From contig CM065316.1 of the NCBI GenBank assembly GCA_033032175.1, positions 8,216,115 to 8,280,114 on the forward strand: a stretch of 64,000 bases of DNA. Reading direction: 5' to 3'. The notes under the pieces were generated by a model that worked only from the letters and a program-made list of their open reading frames with translations, did no database searches and was not told where the DNA came from. Position numbers and translations under genes: made by a program. This DNA is from Saturnia japonica (Eukaryota; Arthropoda; Insecta; Lepidoptera; Saturniidae). Below are positions 1 to 10,829 of this stretch, piece by piece; the first letter of the stretch is position 1, and the number at the start of each line of letters is the position of its first letter.

Positions 1-654
1 ACAGATCCCTACCACACCGTTTGATTACTGGATACACATAAAACTGGATAATACCTAATTTTTTGTTGTATCTTTTGATAAATAAAATATTTAATTGAAA
101 TAGAAATTTACATTCAGACAAGTTTCTCATTCATTCAAAAGTGCAATCAACTGAACTTTAGAACTATATCACGAGGAGCATAAATATTTAAATGAGTAGG
201 TATATAATAGTTTGTATAGACAACGGGCACGCGCGAACCATAGTCGCGGCCGAGCGGGTGCACGCGAGATCATACCGCTTGGTCTAATTTCGCAAGCTGG
301 TGTAGACGTCGCTTCGCCTGTGCGATATATCACGGTGTGTACAGTGTACTAGCAGCCGGCCACCGCCCGCGCCCGTCGGTGACAGCCTTATCTGTTATCA
401 ATATATAGACATACCTTTATTGGATGTTTATCCGCATCTATAGTTGAGCCGTTGGCCTTGTTCACCTCAGTTTTCGAATGTCCGATTTATAGATATCGTA
501 GTAATTTCGTGACCATTGCATTTTGAATTATATGTGCCCATGCAATTTCAGTTCCTGGGCTTCAGTTCTGTTTACTGTTTCTATCTATTAGTGTGCCTAC
601 TGATTTAGAAAGATTAGATTTGATTAGATTTAAATTTAGAAAGACAGCAACATC
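1..654. other. Non-coding stretch with a GC-rich patch
   Basis: No gene is supported here. Most is AT-rich, but roughly 221-395 is clearly GC-rich and rich in CpG, with several short GC-rich words and purine/pyrimidine mixtures unlike its neighbours. Such a patch could be a promoter, a 5' untranslated exon or a piece of a GC-rich repeat; no start codon with a convincing frame and no splice pattern supports any one of these. The flanks show no recognisable repeat. Confidence 0.3.
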
Positions 655-940
655 TCAAGAATGACCAAAATCCACCTAGTTCACACTCTGGTCTTTTACA
701 TATTTTCATACGGCTCAGAATCTTGTATCATCAAGACACCTTCGAGTCGTATTGTTGGTATAGAATGCATCGGGTTCCATGGAAGGTCTTTTCCACCAAG
801 GTATCCATTTTAAAATAACTGCTACTAAAGAAAACACCTTGACTGTCAGCAAGCTATGTAACCCGAATACTGTAAGTTCCGATAACCTGGAAAAGCAGCT
901 TACAGGAAGCGTTGTGCAGAGTTACGATCCTCAGCACTGA
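655..940 (+). pseudogene. Remnant of a non-LTR retrotransposon reverse transcriptase, C-terminal part
   Basis: From 661 a 50-codon frame reads like the segment after the reverse transcriptase core in the endonuclease-reverse transcriptases common in Lepidoptera. It contains LVHTLVFYIFSYGSES, matching the usual pattern LV.TLVF.IFLYG.E.W. A second piece at 881-940, in another frame, reads DNLEKQLTGSVV, resembling the DNLEKL.V.G.V stretch that lies further along in the same proteins. The two pieces are much closer than in an intact protein, so sequence between them is lost, and the frames differ. No catalytic FADD motif remains. The host protein would have copied element RNA into DNA at the target site. 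The assignment rests on remembered family patterns and is moderate; the element is dead. Confidence 0.5.
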
Positions 941-1208
941 GATTGCAGTCTGAAACAGAGTTCACAAAATTACTAAGTACTTTTTTACTAAGTTACTTTG
1001 CACAAAATTTATACTTCGTTTTCTAATTTAAACGTATCATCATTAATCCTTTGTTGTTATTTATTTCAATAAATCTATCTATATAAAACAAAGTTCGTTT
1101 TAAGTAATTTTTGTCTATGCGTAATAATTATCAATCGCATTCTCATAATATACTTACTTGAAACTTATATGTAATTATTAGACATTTAACATAGTATTAC
1201 TATATTAC

Positions 1209-1240
1209 TAACAGTATAGTCAGATCTAAATATAAAAAAA
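1209..1240 (+). repeat. Isolated 3' tail of the short poly-A retroposon
   Basis: TAACAGTATAGTCAG followed by an A-rich run repeats the 3' end of the adjacent copy at 1255-1339 (same words from 1311). It is either a strongly 5'-truncated earlier insertion or a tail left when the second copy landed in the first one's A-run. Confidence 0.55.
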
Positions 1241-1254
1241 GTGATGCCACACAC

Positions 1255-1339
1255 AAGTTACAAGTTCGGTGAAGCTGTAAAAGCCGCAGCGGCTTCAGGG
1301 CCCCTAAGGCTAACAGTATAGTCAGTTCTAAAAAAAAAA
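1255..1339 (+). mobile_element. Short poly-A retroposon, copy 1 (with TSD)
   Basis: A ~70-nt body carrying AGCTGTAAAAGCCGCAGCGG and ending TATAGTCAGTTCT plus an A-run. It is flanked by near-identical 14-nt repeats at 1241-1254 (GTGATGCCACACAC) and 1340-1353 (GTGAAGCCATACAC), read as a target-site duplication. The same body occurs at 19361-19448 (minus) and 29768-29848 (plus), and its tail is shared with longer relatives at 2416-2711 and 31638-31864. It carries no gene; an A-tail plus a TSD indicates mobilisation by a LINE machinery supplied in trans. Confidence 0.75.
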
Positions 1340-1428
1340 GTGAAGCCATACACTCTTTTAGAAAACGTCATACAGTGCGGATGCGCAGTATGTTCGTATT
1401 ATTGGGATCAGTCTATCAAAATAAACCT

Positions 1429-1547
1429 GCCGTAATGGTTCAAGGGCAGCCCTAGTTGACGTGCCGCCCTAGTTGAAATTCCGCCTTAGATCATGCGCCG
1501 CCCTAAATCAGGGACCGCCGTGGTCCATCCGCCGCCCTAGTAGAAAA
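1429..1547. repeat. Minisatellite, 17-bp unit, about seven copies
   Basis: Units start at 1429, 1446, 1463, 1480, 1497, 1514 and 1531, all in exact 17-bp register with no indels. The consensus is close to GCCGCCCTAGTTGAAAT; the CCGCC/CCTAG core is the conserved half and the following 7-8 bases vary. The first unit is the most diverged. The next stretch (1548-1564) is unit-like with a one-base shift. It is far more GC-rich than the surrounding DNA. The period is not a multiple of three, so this is not a protein repeat. Confidence 0.75.
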
Positions 1548-1564
1548 GATCGCGCTTAAGGCTG

Positions 1565-2135
1565 TATCATTGCAAACGAAATACGCCTATACTGTGTACC
1601 TGTTCCGACATAACTTGTAGAAACTTTATCAATAGCCTTTCAAAAAGCAATTTCAGTTACACACATCATTTAAATTGAATGGCGTGCATTAATCTATGCA
1701 TAAACTCATTAAAAAGTAAATCAGTCGTTTTTAAATCTAACATAATGACTAACTATTATGAGTAATCGCCTATACTATAACTAAGGCACTGTTACGCGAG
1801 TGAAAGGGAGGGTGGCCATCTATTTAGACGAACTAATACACCTACATCTTATCAATGCGACTGTGTGTACCTGACAACCGGTGTGGCCTACTCAAAAGTG
1901 ATATTTGTAGTAGAAAATCGGTCATATATTTATTAATTACGGTATTTTATATATGTTCTGCAAATCTCTTGTTACTATTGTTTATTTAATAATCAACTTT
2001 CCTTTATTCTGAACGCCTGTGTACTTTTTTACCTAGTAGAGGAATATTTCAATTTTTGTGTTAAAGTACTAAGCTGTCGTTTTTTCTGCTTGTAGTTTAC
2101 ATACAGTCATTTATTATTTACATAAATATTATTTA
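1565..2135. other. AT-rich non-coding stretch
   Basis: No open frame, repeat or RNA gene recognised. Towards the right end the words TACAGTCAT and TTTACAGTCAT recur; one of them is the left target-site duplication of the next repeat. Confidence 0.4.
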
Positions 2136-2146
2136 TTTACAGTCAT

Positions 2147-2282
2147 GTATATTAATGTTGCCAGTATTAAAATAATTCTATCAAATTCATGGAATATGTA
2201 ATTGCAAATGTTACCGATATGAATCATTTAGAGAATAGCAATTTAATTTATTTTTTTAATGTTTCACTTTAAAAACTTTTCA
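2147..2282. mobile_element. 136-bp insertion with 11-bp TSD; inverted relative at 3575-3735
   Basis: The segment is bracketed by the exact 11-mer TTTACAGTCAT at 2136-2146 and 2283-2293. Its body, beginning near AATGTTGCCAGTATT and ending near TGTTTCACTTTAAAAAC, reappears inverted at 3575-3735 with high identity apart from a ~20-bp insertion in that copy. It has no coding capacity and no obvious terminal inverted repeat of its own. The TSD argues that it moved as a unit of this size. Confidence 0.6.
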
Positions 2283-2415
2283 TTTACAGTCATTTTATTA
2301 ATTTAATAAGTTTAAAATTAACTTTAAAAAGTAATAGCTAAATATCGCTGTTATTTGTTAATTTTATATTTACTAGTAAATTGATATGTATATATTAAGT
2401 ATTTTTAATTTTAAT

Positions 2416-2711
2416 TTTTTTTCAATTGACTATACTATTAGCTTTAAACGCTCTGGAGACATTAGAGGCTTTGACAGCTTCACCGAGCTTGACGATGAGC
2501 ACGGAAGGCACTCAGCCACGAAAGTGAGACAACAAGCTCAAGGGTGCCAAAGTGGCCGAACCTCGGCTTGGGCTGTTGCCGTACATGCAAACAAGTCGCG
2601 ATTTAACTAATTCCCTATCTGTAAAATTCGATCTAACTAACTATACGTATAAAAGTGTTCCTGCCTTCTGGGAGGAAGGGAGAAACTGCATATATGCATT
2701 TAGTAATCTGG
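2416..2711 (-). mobile_element. Long form of the short poly-A retroposon family
   Basis: On the minus strand this runs from about 2711 to an A-run seen as T-runs at 2416-2423. Its last ~80 nt (2424-2500) match the body of the tiny retroposon at 1255-1339, 19361-19448 and 29768-29848. Its upstream ~200 nt, with the word CTTCCTCCCAGAAGGCAG and the stretch AGGTTCGGCCACTTTGGCAC, match the element at 31638-31864. No tRNA-like head with clear A and B boxes is visible and no open frame is convincing. A TSD is not clear for this copy. It links the short and long forms as one family with a common 3' tail. Confidence 0.65.
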
Positions 2712-2872
2712 CAATTTGTTCTAAGTTTAACTAGCCAAAAAAAAAATGTCCCTTACAGAACCTATGTACCTACGTGGTTTTGTACGTATATGGTGGTGCA
2801 GTGTAATGATGTTTGTTGGTAGCTAGTAATTGCAAGTGCCGAGTCACTATATCGCGCGAGCGGTTGCTTGAC

Positions 2873-3544
2873 TTAAGGGTTACATACCGGAGAAACGGAC
2901 CTAGGCTTGAGTTGCCGCTGGAGAGGGTGGTCGTGGCGGGTTTGCGGGAGCGAAGTTGACCACACCCGTCCCCTGCGGAGAGAATGGTGGTTTCGCGGGC
3001 GTGGGCGCAAGCACGCTTGATTTGAAGACATGGACGAGTATGACGCGTTAAATACCGTGATTTCGTCATCGGGGTCGATAAAAATGTTCTGTGGCCTACG
3101 TTTGGCTTTTGAGGCATCTGGGGCTAAAGTGTAAGTTGCGGCGGATCCCACTAACGGATTCAAATGGTTTGATACTCTATCGAAATAGCTGCTTGTGATA
3201 GTTTTAATATAAGATTCGATCGAAGAAAGTTCCATATCTTTGTGGAGGTCTACGCTTCGTGTGCAGGGTCTTATTACCGCATTTCTGTCACCGCATATTT
3301 ACAGATAGAAGGCGTAGCGCTGGTGTTTGTACACCATTTTAGGATTGTCAGAGGCAGCCGATTCTTTGATCACTGTGGAGTATCCGATTAGGGTCACATC
3401 TGCTGGAGCTGTTGACATAAGCGTAAGTGATTCATGTATCTCGACCATACATGCAAGACAAACAACTGTGAGGATACAGTAATTGAGAGTAGCGGAATTC
3501 TTCATGTTAATCGAGTTACCTTGAAGGGTTAGTATATTTTTCAT
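2873..3544 (-). pseudogene. Unrecognised gene remnant, one frame broken by a single TAA
   Basis: Read leftward from an ATG at 3544, one frame runs about 224 codons to a stop at 2873-2875 with just one internal stop (TAA at 3301-3299). The first part has an internal Met (MKNSATLNYC) followed by a hydrophobic run that looks like a signal peptide or membrane anchor. After the stop the frame continues with two cysteines and a stretch including FDRVSNHLNPLVGSAATY. Around residues 190-224 composition changes; another frame there is rich in proline and free of stops, so a frameshift near 3020 is likely. The right-hand part is much more GC-rich than its surroundings, as coding DNA would be here. I do not recognise the family. 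A secreted or envelope-like protein of host, transposon or viral origin is possible but unproven. Confidence 0.4.
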
Positions 3545-3574
3545 ATTTCATTGTAACTTTATCAATCAATAATG

Positions 3575-3735
3575 TACTAATAGTTTTTAAAGTGAAACAT
3601 TAAATTTTTTTTTAATTGCTATTCTCTAAATGATTCATATCGGTAACGTTTGCAAATAATTATTATATAATTTTTGTTGAATAATATTCCATGAATTTGA
3701 TAGAATTATTTTAATACTGGCAACATTATTACTAT
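3575..3735. repeat. Inverted copy of the repeat at 2147-2282
   Basis: The reverse complement of this segment matches 2147-2282 nearly base for base (for example CTGGCAACATT here against AATGTTGCCAG there), with about 20 extra bases near 3655-3680. I see no TSD around this copy. With its partner it forms a long-range inverted repeat enclosing about 1.3 kb. Confidence 0.7.
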
Positions 3736-3739
3736 CACT

Positions 3740-6700
3740 GGATGCATAACAGTATTGCGGCAAGGGTTAGTGGCCTGGGTGTGTCCAAGGCAACGACGGG
3801 AATTGATAGTCGCACTGGACCACATCATGTTACTCCTGATTTTACAATAGCTCGCTCGTAAGGTTAATAATATAAGGTCTTGGAACATGCGGATACTCTA
3901 AGAATGTTTCGGATAGTTTATTCATTAATTTTGTAGATTTTTTATGTTGTAGTAACCAGTGCTTTGATAAGTAACAACAGATGTACATTTCCTATCAGTA
4001 TTTTGTTCATATTAAAATCATAAACCAATGTAATATTACAGCTTTTCTTGATTTATAATAATAACCAAAAGAAAAATACGAAAATTTTTATTTAGTTAAA
4101 AAAATTTTTTACAGTGACAAAGGGGTGTATTGGTGCGATCTTCATCAGATATGAGGTGTTTTTATTTTAATTAATGAACTTATGTTATTATTTGGGCCTG
4201 TATTATATAATTTTGGTGGCATTCAACGGGATGTAGTATATTTATTGTGCAGAACTGAACTTGATTATAAATAACTAAGAACATAGAACTAAGAACAAGA
4301 ACATTTTAAGTTGCCACAAAAACTCCCTGGATAATTTTACGCCATCTTGATATAACAGTTTTGACGATTACAGAAATAATTAGAAAAAATATTCTACTTA
4401 TATGACATTTGTAGAACTGTGAATTTACACAGGTTGTCGTTAAATAAATAAAAAAAAGTAGCAGACGTCGTAAGTTTCGAAATTTTATCATTAATCTAAG
4501 AGTTATCACTAATATAATAAAGCGAAATAGCTTTTTTGTTCGTGTTTATTTCTTTAAACCAGCTAATCTATACAACTACCAGTCGGATTCGAAAAAGTAT
4601 TTTTGTATATGATAGCCAGGCACTCGAGGAATAGTACTTTAGGCTATTTAAAATTAGGCTGTAACTCTCAGATAGCCTTAAATATTAATTTTTGTTACGT
4701 AATTCGGAAGTCGAGGCCCTCCCGAACTGCTTTAACCGTGTGCGCTGGCTTAATCGTCAATGATACGGAAATTCAATGTTCTACAATAATATTCGTACAT
4801 AGTAAAGCTAAAAATAAGTAATTGAGAGCATATAGTATATAGGCCAATCTCTTAAACATAAGCCACAAAAAGGTATTTTTTTCTAAAAATTTATTGAAGA
4901 TGCGTTGAGCTTGCAACATTTCCTCACTATCCATCAAAATAATTATTATGATGGATTATTAAATATCAATTACAAGCTAATATCGCATTTTGTGCTGATG
5001 ACTCTAATTCCAGTTTGTTCACCTTAAGGTGAGCAATAATAACCAGTGCGCAGCTGCAGAAAATTTCCACAATCCAACACAATTGGAGCCGATCCCTTTA
5101 AAGGAGGCGCTGACGGTATTACACACGATGTCATGATAATTTACTTGAACTCGGTTATATGAGCGTTTCAGTGAAATTTTACCGAAAGAGAAAGATTATC
5201 CAGATAACATTATGAGTTCTATTTACGTTTTTTCACAAGACACGAGAATTATTTGGTAGGCGCTTATTGAGAAATATAATTTATTTAAAAATTAAACGAC
5301 CCATACGCCGTATGCAGGTTGTAATAACACATAACCATTACAAGCATACGCACAACAAATCTTCAAAGTTTTGTTGCACAATTAGCGGTGCTCTACTTCT
5401 TTTTTTTTCATGCTCTATCAATTTTATGCTTCCCGCGTACAAAACTTCATAGAAATCGATCAAGTCATTTTTGAACTAAATCCGGATATAGAAACGGACA
5501 GACAGAAAATCAATTTTAGCATCACATTCGTTATCAGTTTTCTTTATAATACACGTATATTAGAAAATTTGGTTAAAACTTTACACGGACAGAACTACAT
5601 ATTTATTAATATGGACATTTATATGCTTAGATATTAGCTGAACGAAATTGTACACCACATATTAATCTAAAATAAAACTTAATCTTAATATTACAATAAA
5701 ATTTCTTTATGAATATTGTAAGCGACTCATACCTATTTTTCATAATATTTTTAATTAATTTTAATTTAAATAAAACGATAGACGGATTATTACTGAGAAT
5801 CAATTTTATATTAGTAATAGAGATTTATTATGACAAAGAATTTCTTTTGTATTATGTCCGGTGGCATTTTAGCTTAAAGATTTATTAAGCTTAGGAGCGT
5901 CAAAAATATTTTTAACTGTATAATGACAATTACAACTAACATCGATAACATTTATGAGAGGAGACGGTTTTAAACTAAATTGCCTTTTGTGTCAAATATT
6001 TTTTCAATCCACTATATAAAAACCTAAAGTAAATATAATATTTATCCTATTTGGTATGATGAATAACATCATTGGCGCTCAATCCAGTTTAACATTAACT
6101 TGACAATGGGTTAAACAGCAATTAAATTACAGCTTATTTCGATGAGGCGCATATAGGGTTCAATGATTGTACATCCAATTACTTACCTAAATATGGTGCC
6201 GTGGGATTCGGTGATTAGTAAGAGAACTGGAAGATAAGAGGACGTATTGCCAATGGTAACTGTTATACTTTGATGATAATGTACCTTGGATAAAAATAAA
6301 AAGCTGTAAACAAGCGTACCCGCTTATGGACACTAGAAGTAACACTAGCGCGCTGCTGACCTTGACGCATGCTTCCCCAAAAGGCTCTGGTAACCCTACT
6401 CGCCGTAGGAACAAAACACAAGGTCATTTGAATGCGATCTTCTGAGGTATTTCCCCAAGAAATTTCTTTACACTATCCTAAATTGTAACCTTTATTAGCA
6501 ATAAAAAAAAGGTTATAACTAACTATATGATATTATTTATTGATGATTTTCAATGAAATACATATTTAGATAAACATCGTTAAGTAAACGGTAATGCATG
6601 AGTAATGTCGAAACATCGCACAATTATCGCGTCAGTATCACAATGTCAGAAGCGCATAAATCCGGTCCAACCCTGAACTCCAAGGTTGTCCCTAATTACA

Positions 6701-7180
6701 CCTTTCGAATGAGACGTCATTTCCTCGCGCTTACGAAACAAAATATAAAAAGATGCTTTTTCGTGTTTCAAAGGTGTGAATTTAAATAATTGCAATAATC
6801 GTACTTTCGGATGGACATGCGAACTTAATGAACGGTTGAGCGGTGCACGAGTGAAGAAGACAACCGCGATCGCCGACAAAAGAGATGCGATATTGCATCT
6901 CCATAGGCACTTTAAACTTGAGGTAAACTCCACCAATGCTAAGTAAAACAGTGTTATTCTCATTGAACTATTATTATAATTTGTTTTTGACGATTTACAA
7001 TTTTCTTATTGTAATATAGCAAATTTTATTTTATTATAAATCAAAATATTGCACTTTGAGCGTGGCCCCTTAGCGCCGCAAAATGGGCGCGCGTTCAATT
7101 TTGCAACGGTTTATTAGTTATTTTTTATGGTATGTATACTATATAAAATTTACACTGTTGTGTTCTATAGGAATTGGACC
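3740..7180. other. Long non-coding stretch
   Basis: No gene, RNA or recognisable mobile element. The piece 3740-3890 is less AT-rich than its neighbours and has a stop-free minus-strand frame (containing KSGVTWCGPVRLSIP) that could belong to the broken gene at 2873-3544, but this is only suggestive. Around 5000-5115, 6340-6410 and 7070-7130 there are short GC-richer patches without structure that I can name. The rest is AT-rich with homopolymer runs. Confidence 0.35.
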
Positions 7181-7188
7181 AATAGATT

Positions 7189-7210
7189 TAAAAAAAAAAA
7201 TTTTTTTTTA
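7189..7210. repeat. A-run/T-run palindrome
   Basis: A run of about eleven A is followed directly by about ten T, a perfect self-complementary block. It may be a relic of two insertion tails or plain slippage. Confidence 0.6.
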
Positions 7211-7214
7211 GTAA

Positions 7215-8798
7215 CTTCGTTCCTGAAGGGATTTGTTATAGTGTTGTTATACTTTTATAACGGGTAAAAAGAGAATAATATAAACCTGACTGTGACCCGG
7301 TTCGAAAGGGACCTCAACCTGGGGATTCGGGTTTTAAGTGGACTGTAATTCTTTAGGTAACACTTTATCGAGGTTAGAGAAATAAAAATATGGCAGAAGC
7401 ACTCTGAAATCTATATAACAAGGCAAGACCACTTGCCAGATTCCGGTTCCATCTGGTGATTGTAACTGCAGGTGTAGGAGCGCACGCCTTATTACACGGT
7501 CATATAGTTACTGGATTAGGCTTCTTTGATTTATAAAAAGTTAATTTAAACAGTGTCGATGATTAAGGGATGAGTGGCTAAAAATATTGCGTTCAAACGC
7601 GGTACAGAGACAGTCCGAGGTATTAGCGATGCATCTCAAGAGCTTAGCAGAGATTTTGCCATCGATTAACGAGGGCATTACCTAACATGATTATCAAAAT
7701 ACACCATTATTTCAGCGCAAATAGAACATTAAAAAAAAATAATTGAAATCTCCAAATTTTCTATTAAGTAGATTATATAAATTGTACTACAATATTTTAA
7801 GAATTAAATGCATTTGAGTGCGTTTAAGTATTACGTAAGCAAACTCTCAATGATTTTAGAACTCCTCCAATCCTCAAATGATAAGAGAAAAACTTTTATT
7901 AAATAAATAAATAAATGGAATAATGTTTATTTGTATCATGGGTTGAACGACCTAGTATGCCAGGAATTAGACGAATTAAACATTGGTGCATATGAGGAAA
8001 GCTCTCATATATATGTAGTTAAAATATGAAAATAAATTCGTACGTATACCATATAAAATAATTTATACCACATAAAATATATAAAATAATAGAAATGGTA
8101 AAAAGAAATTATAAAATGGTAAATTCAATTATAAATGTTGTTTTTAAAATGTTTACATCATTTTATAAATTGTTGTCTTACGTAAGATCTCTCTCCGCTC
8201 CCTTTAACAGCAAAAGTAAGTACACTCGCCAAGCCTGCATACGTAATAGTTTCACTCCCTCTTTACTTTTTTTGTATTAATAAGTATGAAATGAATTTAG
8301 GTAATTAATAGTGTTAATCAATATGACTTAATCCCTAAATACCTCTATCTAAATACCTTTAGATAAATAATTTATATTACGTTATTAAAATGATGTAGTA
8401 TTTGTAAATAGTTATTAAATTATATTAAATTTGTTAGAATTTTTAAGTGTTGTGTCGTAGCATGGACGAAATGTGTTCATGCATTTATGGTTCAGACGTA
8501 TACACTCGGTGCTCTGTATTTTATAAATGAGGTCACTTCCATATATGGTTTTTTTTTTCTGAATTAACTTTAATTTTTACATCGTGTATTTACCCGTTAT
8601 ATTTAAAATCGTTATTATAGTTTTATTATTAAATTGTAACATTTTTACCTCTGAAATAATAATTATATTCTTACGTATAATAAGTGGTAATTACTGTTTA
8701 GAATATGAGTGAAAACTGAAGAATATTAACAATGTATCATTCTTGACGCTAGTATATAATAAATCGGTGTGAACAAATAGTTATAAATTATTTCGAAG
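7215..8798. other. AT-rich non-coding stretch
   Basis: No supported feature. A moderately GC-richer part at 7285-7520 may be an old repeat; I could not assign it to any family seen elsewhere in the window. Confidence 0.35.
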
Positions 8799-8874
8799 CA
8801 ACGATGGCTCATTGGTAGCGTGTACGGATGTGGCGTCGATCCACGTAAGTTCGAGTCCCTACAAAATGAGTCAC
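8799..8874 (+). mobile_element. tRNA-derived SINE head (family H)
   Basis: GATGGCTCATTGGTAGCG resembles a tRNA A box and GTTCGAGTCCC a B box, spaced as in a tRNA. The same head is found at 21228 (plus), 45942 and 50812 (minus) and, degraded, at 53804 (plus), attached to a common body. Here only the head is recognisable. It is not a functional tRNA gene: it does not fold into a complete acceptor stem by eye. Confidence 0.55.
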
Positions 8875-8879
8875 ATATA

Positions 8880-10055
8880 TTATAACTTCCGTATACCAGT
8901 ACCTATATCTATATATACACGCGTTTAGTATAAAATACGCGAATATGATTCATGGAGGGGCAACATGAAAACTTTTTGTTAACAAAATCAATTCCTAAGG
9001 AGTAAATTAAAAAAAATAAAAAATTAATGATATCACTGCCGTAGAAGGAGAATTAGATAACTACACTTTTATATAAATTGACTTTATTGCTTTATCATTA
9101 CGCTCTGACATATAACTCGTTTCAAAAATATTTAAAGAAATAAAGAATTCGAAACGTCAGAAATGGAACAAATTAGATAATTTCTTTTTAAACTTTTTCA
9201 TATAGATGAAATGAATCGAGTTCTCAGTAAATGATTCAAAAGATAAATATTGTATCAGTGTATAACATATAAAAAAAACACCGAAAATACATATTAATGC
9301 ACGTAAAAACTTAGACTAGTGTGTACGTGTAATTTTTGAACGATGAAAAGGTATTTATTTCGAATGAGTGTTGAAAGTCTTCATGAATTACTGGGCATAT
9401 TACCTGCAGTAACATACAAACATATGAACATGAGATTGTCTTTCCTAGCTCAAGCAAATCACGCTGTAACTCAATAAAAAAAGAAAATTCCAAAAATTGT
9501 AACCCGTACGTGCGTGCGTGGCTTTTCTGCCGCTTTCTTTGAAATAAATCACTAAATCAACGTTTTTGCGCAAAACAGATTTTGTTAATCATCTAATTTT
9601 CCATCTATAGCTGCGATATTAATGTTTATTTATAGTCAATAAATATAGGAACTGCCTCACTAAGGGTTGTAACTGTAAATAAACACGCTTCAGGTGATAT
9701 TAATGTTTTGATAAAACAATCAAGGTTCACATTCGCCCCAGTTGATTTTTGATAGCTACTACAAGATATAGAAAGGTCGTTACGGGATAGCCTATTTGCA
9801 GCTTATTTGCGAGAAGGTTTTAACAGGGCACGACAGTGAAGCGTTTGTCAAGTATCAATCAAGCAGATAGTTCCAACGTTGTTCTGAATGTGCAAATTTT
9901 TGATACAACCGTAAATAATAATAATAATAATAAGTTTATGGGAACGATTAACATGTTATAACAATAACAAAAAATGCACGGCATTAAACTAAATTAGCAA
10001 ATTAAAGTCATAAAGTAACAACATTGAAATAAAAGTCGGTAAAATTAATTTAAAT
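8880..10055. other. AT-rich non-coding stretch
   Basis: Nothing recognised apart from an (AAT)n microsatellite at about 9915-9932. Confidence 0.4.
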
Positions 10056-10059
10056 TATT

Positions 10060-10200
10060 ATCATCGATGGCTAACTTCATCATGACGCACTTCCGGCAAA
10101 TGATGCGCACGCAGCACTGAATTTTAACCTCTATTAAACACACCAACTAACTTATAAACTATAACTTTAAAAAAATATTAATAATAATCAAATTTCAATT
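10060..10200 (+). repeat. Interspersed repeat (family O, first part)
   Basis: From CATCGATGGCTAACTTCAT to TTTTAACCTCTATTAAACA this matches 33990-34085 closely, and both are followed by related A-rich sequence. The copy at 33990 continues into a 3' part shared with 26335-26545. The layout resembles a non-LTR 3' untranslated region. Confidence 0.5.
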
Positions 10201-10332
10201 ATGGTTTTTTATGGCATAAAAAAGTAAATAAACATGCAGATCACCTGATGTTAAATGGGTACTGCAACCTTTATTTATTTATAACCTACCCTAGAAAGAC
10301 CGGAATCTGAGGCCAGTCTTTAATAGCTTGTT

Positions 10333-10480
10333 TGACGGTCCTCTCATTAGGGTCATAACGTAAAGTTATATAGCCTAAAACCTTTTTCAATAAAATGGGC
10401 TAAATAATGCAAAAATAAATTTTCTTCTCTGACTGGTAATTGAAGAGATTAGTTCGATCAAACAAACAATCTCTTCAGTT
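10333..10480 (-). repeat. Helitron-like repeat, 5' half (family G)
   Basis: On the minus strand it contains AGAGATTGTTTGTTTGATCG and TATATAACTTTACG, the same order of words as 48841-48960, 59815-59910 and 37170-37060. The 3' half with the GC-rich segment and the CTAGT-like end is missing here. Confidence 0.5.
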
Positions 10481-10529
10481 TTCTATAGTTTTAACATAGA
10501 TTTTGAATTTCTATATTTTGAAGTCGTTT

Positions 10530-10790
10530 ATTTTAAAATCAAATTATAATCGCCGTGAGGGATTCTATCCTTATGTCGTAGAAATTCCCCTGATTCGCAC
10601 GAAGCGTTATGATTCGTTGTTCATTATGCGAACGGCAAAGGAGTGGAATTCACTCCCGTCGTCTGTTTTCCCATCCACCTATAACTTGGGAGTTTTCAAG
10701 CGAAGAGTGAATAGCTATTTAATAGGTAAGCGCGATACATCGTCGGCCTCATCATTGCATACCATCAGGTAAGATCGAGGCCAAGCGCAT
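10530..10790 (+). pseudogene. Non-LTR retrotransposon ORF2 C-terminus (Jockey/CR1-like)
   Basis: The frame contains IPLIRTKRYDSLFI then RTAKEWNSLPSSVFPS and YNLGVFKRRVNSYLIGK, a close match to the well-known end of lepidopteran Jockey/CR1-type ORF2 proteins (R.A..WNSLP..VFP..YNL..FK). It stops at 10770-10772, the natural end. Everything upstream, including the endonuclease and polymerase domains, is absent, so this is a 5'-truncated insertion. The 3' tail lies head-on against the tail of the minus-strand LINE that follows. It is inactive. Confidence 0.7.
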
Positions 10791-10829
10791 ACTTCTATTG
10801 TATAAAAAATATCTTTACTCAATTAACCG

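Noticed and set aside
2770..3117. 115-codon minus-strand frame overlapping the broken gene
   Set aside because: It overlaps the better-supported frame over most of its length and its composition follows from the GC-rich DNA; part of it could be the frameshifted tail of the same gene but it is not a separate gene.
6187..6414. 75-codon minus-strand frame with a hydrophobic part
   Set aside because: No homologue recognised, no splice or promoter evidence, and composition similar to other chance frames here.
8799..8874. Possible tRNA gene from A- and B-box-like words (also at 21228)
   Set aside because: The heads are shared by several SINE copies with common bodies, and no complete cloverleaf is visible.
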